From contig NC_087090.1 of the NCBI RefSeq assembly GCF_963855985.1, positions 14,072,501 through 14,136,500 on the forward strand: DNA of 64,000 nt, given 5' to 3'. The notes under the pieces were generated by a model that had not been told where the DNA came from, did not search any database, and saw only the letters and a program-made list of their open reading frames with translations. This DNA comes from Ostrinia nubilalis. Lineage: Eukaryota > Arthropoda > Insecta > Lepidoptera > Crambidae. Numbering within the stretch: the stretch's first letter is position 1; every line of letters begins with the position of its first letter. Below, in pieces: positions 50,601-62,600 of the stretch. Position numbers and translations under genes: made by a program.

Positions 50601-53600
50601 TCCACGTGTAGGGTCGTGTTTACAAATGTATCAACACTATCCCCGCAAGAAAAAAGAGCGTCCAATTTATCTCGCTCCAGTTCCTGAACTGTGTCAATAT
50701 AAAATGCGAGAGCATTTTCATGTCGTTCCACTGCATCGGGAAGTTCAGTTCTAACAAACAGATTAACTGGGTGTTTACAAGTTTTCTTGGCACCAACTCC
50801 GCGTCTATTAGGTTAAGCGACGAGCGATTTATGTTACAGCCGATCTAATTACATGCAATCTTATGCCTAAGTATGTTCCAGTTAAAAATAGCCACCAATA
50901 ACAAATTTCGATTGCGTGCATTTGTTTACATTTTAGGTTGTTGGCTTTTGGAGTGTCTGCGTGCTATATGGACGTCAGGTTATCGTGGGGCGCACAATTA
51001 GTTTTGGCGTTTGACGATAATTAAAATTTACGGACTATACTCGCGTTTGTCATGCAACGGGGAACCAGAATTGAGGGTGACACCTTGAAAGATAATATTC
51101 TTTATCCAAGGAAACATTATTTATGAGAATTATGTCTATCCTCCGAGGTGAAGGTTGCGATATTAATACTTGCGTTGGCAAAGTCGTTGTGGTTAGATCT
51201 CTAGTGGTGTCGGATCTCATCGCGTCACCCTATTTGTTCATTTGTCAAGAAAAATTTTAAATAAGTAGCCATATTGTTTAGATATTGTAGCAGAATTAAA
51301 GTACCACTAACCATAACTTTACCTTTTCTTGTCCACAGTTCAAATCAGCTCACCGAGCTGCCCAGAGAAGTATGTCAGATGCCGCTTCAGGTGCTCTTAG
51401 TTCCCGACAACTTGCTGTCCACACTGCCGAAGGAGATCGGCAAGATGACGTCACTGGCCGAGCTGGATGCCTCCAACAACAGGCTGACGCAAGTCCCGAT
51501 GGCTCTGGGGGACTGCTCTGGACTGAGGGCTTTAGATTTGAGCCACAATCAGTTAGGACTTTTACCTTTACGTGAGTATTTATGAACTGGAACTATTAGC
51601 TAGGAATAGTCACTTGCAGAGCTGGATGCCTCCAACAACAGGCTGACGCAAGTCCCGTTGGCTCTGGGAGACTGCTCTGGACTGAGGGCTTTAGATTTGA
51701 GCCACAATCAGTTAGGACTATTACCTTTACGTGAGTATTATGAACTTGACTCTTGGCTAGTTAATACCGCCATATTGAGACAAATTATTAAGACCTGCTA
51801 AAACGTAAAATATCCATGATGTTATAGGAAGTAATAATAGGTACAGCAATAGGCCTGTGTGTTTTGACGCCAATGGTTCTGCAAATTGATGAAATTTTCA
51901 TTGAAAACTAAACGCGTTTTCAAGACAAATATCAAGTACTTTTGGAAAAGGTCCTATTAAGTCATCATCATTTCAGCTATAGGATGACTTGTTGAACACA
52001 GGCCTGTCCCAATAATGTAAGGGCGTATAATTATTGACGTTAACTGCAAATTACACACCCTGACAACTTAATACCTAAGAGGTAGAACCTCTGCAGTTCC
52101 CTAGACGCAATGACGTGATGACAAACGTTAACGGCACTTAACAAGCCCCACGCAGTTTTGTTAAACCCAGTGTTTAAACCATCGAATAATTACAAAATTA
52201 CCTTTCTATTTTGCAGAAATTACATACCTTAGGTTGGAACACTTGGACGTCAGCTGTAATTGCATATCCTCACTGCCGCTGGAGCTGCGGAATATGAACA
52301 CACTCGTCACGTTGAATCTGGACAACAATCCTCTAGTCTCCCCGCCTACTACGGTATGTCCATCTTTATTAGTAATAAACATTGCAGACCCTTTAATTAA
52401 ACCCTTTAGGGCTGATTTTTCAATTGTCAGATATCTTTTAACTGAAGTACTTGGTACATTGACAGTTTCAGTATGGGAAATGTGTCAAAATAACGAAATA
52501 AAAGATATCTGACGATTGAAAAATCAGCCCTTAATGCCCTCAAGTTTTTACTGCAACAGTAGCGGACAACTGTTTTATTAATTTCGAGGTAAACAGTGGG
52601 CATTTACAAATTGCAAACCACCGAATCAATAAATAACGTGGTTTGCCTGTTAGTTACTGCCTGTTGTTTGTATGCAGTATGCATCAAGACAAATGACCCT
52701 GTGCCGATCTCAACAATCAAGACCTAAATGCCAATCTTAATATCATCTGAGCTCTGGCATGCGTCCCATACGTGTATTTGTTTTAATTTGATTATGTACA
52801 TACAGCACATAAAACTGTGGCATCTTATGCCGTTCTAATAGGTGCGATTTTGCAACAGAATATTGTATTCTTAATGTTGGAGACTGTATAGTGTATACAT
52901 TTATAATATCTGTCACTAGCCCAATTATTTCGAGGAATCTCTTTGATAAACCTATCTGTGTAATAAATCGTGTAGCCTAGTTCTAATATAATAAAGATTC
53001 TTATCATCTTCCTAATAAATCTCAATTTTGTTACATTCTTAGCGGTACTCCTCTCATCAACAATCCTACTAAAGTACCTAACCCAAACTAAGAGCTGGTC
53101 CAGATAACGCGTCATCACGTGCTCTAAGTCGAGGTATCCTTTTACTATGGTGACCACAACTAATCGCAATTTCTTCTCCTATTTCAGATTTGCATGCGCG
53201 GGCGCGTGCACATCTTCAAATACCTAGAGAATATGGCAAACAAAGATAACTTACCGGCACACAAAAGAATCGAAGAGACCCGAAGAACGGCCAAACACAG
53301 TTCGTACATAAACAACTCGCCGAATCAGTCGGCGAACCATCAGATTACATCGGGAAACGCTACCATTGACTGCTTGAGGCACAAGCCGAGGCATGTGGTG
53401 GATAGTGGATACAGTACGGACGGTGTGGACAAGAGGTGGTCAAATGATGGTGAGTTGTGGTCATATTTAGGTTGAGTGTGGGCTTTTCACTGCAGTATGT
53501 CTATTACTTATGATGGAGCAACCTAACTCAGAAGAGGTATAGGGTTTCAGGTCAAAGGCTTTTTGGTTTCAGGACGATGATACATCTCAATAGGTACTTC

Positions 53601-56600
53601 TTATGGAAAAGTTTTGGTCATGGCTGCAATTTCAACACCCGAGTCAGGTTGGCGTATACTCAATAATATTTATGAATATTTGCGTTTTCGTATAAAGGCG
53701 GTTGTTGTACTGCTAGCAGATAAAGTGGACAAATCCTAGATAACCTACCCAATATAATTCAGAATATAAATCCAATTTAGATTTAGCTGTTAAACTCATC
53801 ATTTAGTCCAGACAACACGACAGGATGAAGTCATAGAATCAAAAAAATTGGCGCAAGCGTTCTGTCATTTAAAAATAATCTTTATTGGTTTAACATAAGT
53901 TACAATTTACAAACTATAATAGGAGTACGTTTGTAGATATGACAATTTACTTCGTGTCACAGTTCGTTACTCTTGATTTGAATAAGTCGCACTTTTGTGC
54001 GCTCGCTTATCCGGAACGGAAATTATTAAAATGCGCATTGCTTACAATGACTTCATTATTATGATTAATTTGCGCATCGATACAATCATCGCTTTAAAAG
54101 GAATGTAACTGCTGCAAGCAAGTCATAGGTATTTCTTGAATATTACCTTGGGGACATAATGTAGTTCAGAGGCAGAATCATTAAAAGTAAATTATTATTG
54201 GTTTTTATCTTGTTTTGATTGTTCGAATTTATCAACAGACAATGATAATTTCACTGTCTTATTTAATACTTGAGTCATACTCTTTTATTTATGTATTTGC
54301 CACTTTTAAGCGCTAGTTGGGGTCAAAATTATATCTTCAAGCGCATGTAGCCTTTCAACTACCAGCGAATCGAGAGACAATAGAAATCAATTGTTACCGC
54401 AGTCTCAAGCGACCGCTTAGGGTTCCACGGGCTAACTAAGAGTCATCATCAACAGACTCAGGTGGCGATAATTTTATTGCGTTCTGGGCGCGCTTTACGC
54501 CTGTTATGACTATCCCTAATGAGGGCTATCGTTTTAGCGCTCACCAGTTAGCGCCACTGTAGAGTAAGGTCCTGTCACTTGCTAGTAGCGAAGACAGTGG
54601 CACCAACTGGTGAGCGCTAAAGTGGTAGGAGGACTATCGCATTTGCACTCATCAAGATGGCGCCACTGTAGAGTAAGGTCCTGTCAATCGCCAGGGGTGT
54701 CAACTGTTAAGTATAAAAACGATAGCCCTCATTGTCTTGCCCTACTGGCGGATTACAACCGTTTTCAAAGCGGATCGACGACGCCGCGAACACGTCGCGG
54801 ATGCGCAACGTCCGCCTAGAGTTTTCGCCTCGTGTTCGCTGCGTCACCGCTCCGCTTTGAAAACGCTTGCAATCCGCCAGTGTGGCAGCTCACTAAGGCT
54901 GGGTTGCACCATCTTTCTTTAACTGAGAAAAACGTCAAATGTCTGTCAAACTCCATACAAAAACACCGGTTATCGTTTTTATTATGGTCAAAGTAAGGTG
55001 GTGCAACTCAGCCTAAGAGTTGTAGTGCCATTTTCAAGCGCATCCTTGTCCCCTCAGCTTGTGTATCATCATCATCTTATCATCATCATCTTATCATCAT
55101 CATTTTATCACCACAGGAGGCGGCGAAGCGGGGGGCGGGGGCTCCGGCCGGTCGACGCCATCGACACCGTCAACCCTGTCTCCAGGAGCAGCGCTGTCGC
55201 GGGCTCAGTCTCTGTCGAGTGAGACGCCGCTAGCGCCGCTCACTCCTCTGCTATCGGGGTGAGTTGAGATTATATTGTATAATGGAGCTCTTTGTGAAGG
55301 TATTAAGATCTTTTTGAGGTCAACGTGTTAACAAATTGTTAGACATGGAAGTCCGACATTTACGCTATTCCTAGTGTATACGCTGGGCCTATAGGCAGTG
55401 TAATATTCGTTTTCAAATCGTTTCAAATAATTTCGAAATCTTCCCAAAAACTTCCATGGTGGAAGTGAAGGGGAATCGGTTTGCATGGGCAAATCGTAAC
55501 AGCCGATAGGTAGTATGGACAAGTTTATTTTGTCATTTTGTATATGTTAAAGATGTATTCTAGCTATCAGAATGAGGGTTTTCGCGTATGAAAAATCCGC
55601 CAGATGGCAATACGTAGATGCGAGGTCAAAATGCTGTATGATTGGTTATTTTTGACATGACATTGACAGATATGTCAAAATCCACCAATCACGCAGCAGT
55701 CAGACCCCACATCCACGTCTCGCCATCTAGCGGATCTTTCATATGCGAAAACCCTCATTGGTTTATATTAGAATTTGGAAATATCGTGCTCCTTGGAAGA
55801 GGCTTACGTCTAGCAGTTGTCTGATAAGATGAAATAAACGTACTTTTGATGGACACTAATCACAAAATAATGATAGTTTGTAATAGAAAATGACTGGCGA
55901 TATTAAGCAGACTAATTCACTGTTAACTTCATTATGGTTGACATTATTCGCTGATAGTACATAAGCGTCAAACCTTTTTAATATCAAAAATACACTTGGT
56001 ATATGTATGGGGATCATGTTTGGCTATTTATTTATTTTTCTTTCATAGAAGAATAAAATAATTTTGGTATACATAAAATGGGAGATAGCTTGGCGCTTTA
56101 TTTCAGATTCAACCTAACGGGACTTAATTAAAACACCAGCTAAAGGATTACACGTCATTATCATCAATTAGTATTCTATTGACTGTACAACATAGATGTA
56201 GATTGTATTTATTAGATACTCTATTGGCTATGTTATTTACGTTAATTTATTTTATTTTTTCTTTTGCATTCGCCGATCCAGAGGTAAAAACTAACTCTAG
56301 ATACGTCACCGCCATCTATCGCTCCTCTGTCTCATTTTTTGTCTTTTTATCTTTTTTTTTCACCTGTTTTTTATTAACCCCGGTGTTGTCCCTTTCAGCC
56401 TACGTATTTCGCCCGATGGGAACCTTTCCAATGGCGACGATAAGAGTAAAGTAGCCCATCAACAAACATACAGGTACATGGTCATTCATATGCACAACAT
56501 TCGCACACATGCCCGCACTAACTTTGCTTGTATACCGCTAAAACTTTAATAACACTTGGGTAGATTAACATTGGGTGCTCATAACTGCCATTTTATCATA

Positions 56601-59600
56601 ATATATGTAAATAACAATGTCCTGCTACTAATGAGATTGCTTTATTCTAATGCACTGATATACTAACTTTCGTCCCACCATTCAAATACTGTTTCTGGGA
56701 TATTGAATGGGAGATGAGAAGCGGCATGGTCACGTGACTCGCCCCTTCCTTATCTGCATTTCACTACAGAAATGGTTTTTGTTGAATGATTTATCTACAT
56801 GTGCTTACTAAGCATTATTGTCATTGTAAATATTGATACAATAATCTAAACTGGAGATGACAGTGACTAATAATATCTAAGTGTTATTAAAGCTGCACCC
56901 CCCACTTACACAATATCACTAATCAATCATTAAAAATGTTTCCAGACAATACAAAGAAGCCCTAAGACAGCAGCGCCAGCAAGACGTCTACCGACCCAGA
57001 ACGGACCAGCCTTCGCCAGAACTGGACTCCTCCCCCCAATCCCTAAACCAGAGTCCAGTCCACGCGAAGTCCTCACCCCACTCACCAGTCAACGGCTACA
57101 GTAACGTATCCCCTAGTTTCTACACCCGATCCATATCTTCCAACGCTAGCATTTCTACCTCATCCCCTAACTCTTCCCAAGTGCCAAACTCCCCCCTCCT
57201 CCATTCCACCCCCAGACGATTCCAGAGTCAGAACGGGAATAATGAGAAAGAGGAAAACAAACGACCAGTGCAGAAAGTTGTGCCATCTCGGAATGTCAAC
57301 AAAATGTATTCGAGCGTCAATGGGAACGTAGACTACAACCGAGTGAACGGTCAAACCGAAGTGTACATTAAACCCACGTCTCCTACAAAATCTCCGACTA
57401 GTACACTAGGGTACAATAGCATAGGGAAGTCTAGTATACCGCGAGTGAATGGGGACAGCGCTCGACTGTTGACCACAAGCGTGTCGTACTTGAAAGGTGC
57501 TCCGAAGCCGGCGGGCAAGATGGCGTGGAATAAAGAGGCGGCGGCGGATAAACTCAGCTTCACCATGAAGAGGGAGTTCGATAAGCAAAAGGAAGAGGAA
57601 GAATTACTGCAGCAGTTGAGGACGGTGAGTTGGTCATTATCGTATCTTTTATTGTTATCTTAGTGTGGATTCCACCAAACAATAGTAAATATTAATCTCA
57701 GAATATGTTTGGCACATTGACAGTTTCAGTATGGGAAATATGTCAAAATGACAAGTTTATTCTTCAGTGGGCTGAGTGTGAGTTTTTTAAACGCGCCTAA
57801 CAAATTGTATGAAAATTTTAGTTTTTGAAAGTTTCCCGCTAAGGGCGCTGTACAATCCGTCATACATTTAATGTCATGTTTAATAGAAACACACTAGGTC
57901 CTCAGTTAAAAGTTATCCGACGATGGTAAATCAGCCCTTAGAAAGATAGATAGATCCTTAAGTTTGAAACAACTACGACCCAAAGAGAACGTATTGGAGT
58001 TAAGGTTCGGGACTATTCTCACTACTGAACTTCTGTGTAGACGGCTACATTTTACAGACGATCATTATTTGACTATTCTCACTACTGAACTTCTGTGTAG
58101 ACGGCTACATTTTACAGACGATCATTATTTGACTATTCTCACTACTGAACTTCTGTGTAGACGGCTACATTTTACAGACGATCATTATTTGACTATTCTC
58201 ACTACTGAACTTCTGTGTAGACGGCTACATTTTACAGACGATCATTATTTGACTATTCTCACTACTGAACTTCTGTGTAGACGGCTACATTTTACAGACG
58301 ATCATTATTTGACTATTCTCACTACTGAACTTCTGTGTAGACGGCTACATTTTACAGACGATCATTATTTGACTATTCTCACTACTGAACTTCTGTGTAG
58401 ACGGCTACATTTTACAGACGATCATTATTTGACTATTCTCACTACTGAACTTCTGTGTAGACGGCTACATTTTACAGACGATCATTATTTGACTATTCTC
58501 ACTACTGAACTTCTGTGTAGACGGCTACATTTTACAGACGATCATTATTTGACTATTCTCACTACTGAACTTCTGTGTAGACGGCTACATTTTACAGACG
58601 ATCATTATTTGACTATTCTCACTACTGAACTTCTGTGTAGACGGCTACATTTTACAGACGATCATTATTTGACTATTCTCACTACTGAACTTCTGTGTAG
58701 ACGGCTACATTTTACAGACGATCATTATTTGACTATTCTCACTACTGAACTTCTGTGTAGACGGCTACATTTTACAGACGATCATTATTTGACTATTCTC
58801 ACTACTGAACTTCTGTGTAGACGGCTACATTTTACAGACGATCATTATTTGACTATTCTCACTACTGAACTTCTGTGTAGACGGCTACATTTTACAGACG
58901 ATCATTATTTGACTATTCTCACTACTGAACTTCTGTGTAGACGGCTACATTTTACAGACGATCATTATTTTCCATTAGGTCATTTAGACTCCACTGCAGG
59001 AGCACAACCCACTCATTTCACCCTATTCAAATGAATGATTTGGCTTACACTCCCCATTTTAGACAGATGGGTTAGCAATGATAGTCGCATGTGTGTCCCC
59101 TCTTGTAACATTTACGGAAAGAGTGGGGGTGATCCGATTCAACTCTTCCGGAACCACACTTCTTAAAGTTATTTAAAGTATTTTTTTAATTGTACATTTC
59201 AGATAATAGAAACTCGATTGAAGATGTCACTCCCAGAACAGTTGGCGCCGGTTCTCTGCGACGGCGTGGTACTGTGTCATCTCGCCAACCACGTTCGACC
59301 TCGCGCCGTCGCCTCCGTTCATGTACCCTCGCCTGCGCAGGTAATTACCACTTGTATACTGCTATCGTAGGTATTACACCCCCTTGCCAGGAAGAGCTTG
59401 GAGTAAAGACCGCAATTACACCCGTGGCAAAGGAAGACCACCTAAAAGATGGACAGTTGACATCCGGCAACAAGCTGGAATAAACGGGATGCAAGTGACT
59501 AGGGACAGAATTCGGTTGAAGGTTGAAGAGGAGGCCTATGTTTGAAGACGTACCCCAAAGGCTGACGACCGATAGATAGATATCCCCTTGTGCTCTATAG

Positions 59601-62600
59601 GTACGGTTTCGTACGTTACCCCCTTGTACTCTGCAGGCAGGGTACTGTCGAAGGTACGTCCCTTGTAGTCTCAGGTAGTAGAGATGAAGATGTCCTCGCT
59701 CGCGCAGGTATGGTGTCTCTATAGATGCACCCTGCGGGTACGGTATTGTCACAGGTACAGTAACCCGTTGTTCTCAGAGGGTCTCGTGCTGTCACGGGTA
59801 CGATACCCCCTTGTACTCTGCGGGCCTGGTACTGTCACAGGTACGTCCCTTGTAGTCTCAGACAGTAAAGACACTTGCAGATGTCGCTCCCGGAACAGCT
59901 GGTTCCATTTCTATGCGACGGTGTGGTGCTGTGTCATCTCGCCAACCACGTTCGACCGCGCGCCGTCGCCTCCGTGCATGTGCCCTCGCCCGCGCAGGTA
60001 ATTACCACTTGTATACTGCTATCGTAGGTATTACACTCCCTCGCCAGAAAGAGCTTGGAGTTGAGACCCCGCAATAACACCCGCGGTAGAGGAAAACTGC
60101 GTAAAAGATAGATGACAGGCAACAAGATGGAATAAATGGGATGCAAGTGACCAGGGACAGAAGTCGGTTGAAGGTTGAAGAGGAGGCATATGTTTGAAGA
60201 CGTACCCCAAAGGCTGACGTAGATCGATAGATAGACACCCCCTTGTACTCTGCAGGCACGGTACCCCTTGAAGCTTCAGACAGTAGAGACGATTGAAGAT
60301 GTCACTCCCAGATCAGCTCTAGCCACGGTACCTCTATAAATGTACCCTGTGGGTACGGTATTGTCGCAGGTAACGTATCCCCTTTTCAACCGACTTCAAA
60401 AAAGGAGGAGGTTCTCAATTCGACCCGTATGTTTTTTTTTTTTTTTTCTATGTTTGTTACGCGATAACTCCGCCAATTATGAACCGATTTGAACAAATTT
60501 TTTTTCGGCGTATAGGTAATACCTCAAGGGTGGTCCCATTTAAATTTAATAATAGAAAAAACAACCCCCAAGGGTGGAAAATTGGGGATGAACTTTTTTA
60601 TACGCAATATCTCCGCTGATTATAAATCAATTTGAACGATTATTTTTTTGTTGAATAGGTATTATCAAAAGGGTGGTTTCATGCGAATTTGAAGAAAATA
60701 TTTCACCCCCAAGGGTGGAAAATTGGGGATGAACTTTTTTATACGCAATATTTTTAATTTTTAGTTTTTTTTTGTGTTCACGCATTTGAAGTCGGTTTTA
60801 TTTTTTTAAAAAGTTAATCCTGTATAGGTGCGATATTGCCTTGTACCCTGCAGATACAGTATTGTCCCAGGCTAGGCATCCCCTTGTGCTCTGCAGGTCT
60901 GGTACGAGTACTATCGCAAGTAACTGCCTACGCGTATCTTGCGTCCCTGCCTAAAACATATTCTACTTTTTCCCTATACTGTAATTCATATTTGTTTTGT
61001 TGTTTCAGCCCAAACTCACAATGGCAAGGTGTCGAAGAAACGTGGACAACTTCTTGGAAGCGTGTCGAAAAATTGGAGTTGAAGAGGTAACCATTATTTC
61101 ATATTCTTTAACATTTCATTTAACCTTCCGTTCGTAAAGAGTCCGTAATTGAACATCACACGGAACGGTTCGGCTATTTTGCATGATCGTTTTATCTTGT
61201 CAGTTTCACTGATAAATATGATGCTTTCATTATTTCCGATAACGGCGTAATTTGTGCGGTGATAAAAAGTGCTTGATTTACTGTGCCCCACTGACCTTTC
61301 CCCGTTTAATATATTATTCGTATCGCCGTGTCCGTTTCGAGTGTTACAGGGTATCGATATCCTTTTGCGAGCGGAACAAAAGACTGTTTAGGGGCCATCC
61401 ATAAAGTACGTCACACGAATTTTATGATTTTTTGACCCCTCCCCCGTCCTTGTCACAGGTGGTCACATTTCTGAAATGGGGTCCCCCCCCTCCCTAGTGT
61501 GACGTCACATGTTTTGCAATTTCACATCGAAAAATTATTAAATTAACAAAAAAATAGCAACAAATAGAAACAATAAAATCACGCGCGAGGTACGCTGCGT
61601 TTGGCGGCATTATAGGCCAGTAGAATTAGATTTTAAATCTGAAATAATACCTACAAAAGATTTTATTGATTTAATGGCTTCATTGGTTGCACATAGACTC
61701 TCTTAGGTTTTCGACTTCGACGGAGTTGTGCTTAAGTGGTGGGGGTATTTTTTAGTTCAATTTATATTTCAAATTACGCGATTAGTACCTCTAGATATAT
61801 TAGATTTTGAAATGTGACGTCACGAAACTTTGGACCCCTCCCACCCCTTGTCACACCATGTCACACTTTGTCGACCCCCTCCCCCCCTCTTTACGTGTGA
61901 CGTACTTTATGGATGACCCCTTATTAAAAGAGACGGGTGGCGTGTGTTGCAGGAGGACGTGTGCTCGCCCGAGGACATTGTGGGCGTGGACTCCGCGCCC
62001 GCCGCGCTCGCGCCTCTCGCTCGCACAGCGGTCGCGCTCCTCGCACACGCCACGCCCCCTAGTCACGCCCCGCCCCCTTTCCGCGACCAAAGCGATATCG
62101 GCGACCCGTACGCTCGACCCTCTGACCAATACGTACAAGACCCCGATTACACACACTACGATAACAACTCGGTCGATTGCGTCGAAGTCAACTACTACAA
62201 ACGGCAGCTCCGAAGGTACTCCGAAGAAAGAATCTTGAGCAACTTCAACTATTCTGACGGCAACTACACCATTGATGAGTCTGAGGAGTTTCAATTGAAC
62301 TACGAAAACAACAACACAGAATCACCACAAAACATCCACTATTCTCCGGTTTACGGCGATGGACTGCGGAGCCGTGGCCCGTATTACCAGAACAACAGAG
62401 TTCAATTTGTGCAACCGTTTTACAAGGATCACGTCCTCCGAAGCGATAATTTTGAAATTTACGACACGGATGAAGTGGATTTTCCAGTAGAATTATCGCA
62501 AGAGGAGAATATGCAACGCTACGACAGGGGAAAGATGAATCTCGACATACAGGACAATCTGAACAGGGATCTTAAAACAGAGACTGAAACGGCTAAGGAT

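Larger units (their letters stand above)
42666..51338. other. LRCH intron 2, remaining part: no further gene
   Basis: Contains LINE scraps (42987-43085, 45093-45175, 47069-47282) and CpG-rich patches at 43360-43480 and 44860-44910. A short open stretch at 43798-43980 has no recognisable product. No other gene is supported. Confidence 0.35.

Noticed and set aside
58011..58970. CRISPR-like array
   Set aside because: The repeats are contiguous with no variable spacers, in a eukaryotic intron.
57964..59034. 356-codon open frame through the tandem array
   Set aside because: It exists only because the repeat period is 60. It has no start context, no homology, and lies in an intron.
61851..62294. 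147-codon minus-strand frame opposite the last LRCH exon
   Set aside because: Shadow of the GC-biased coding exon. The plus strand has exact splice phase and family match.
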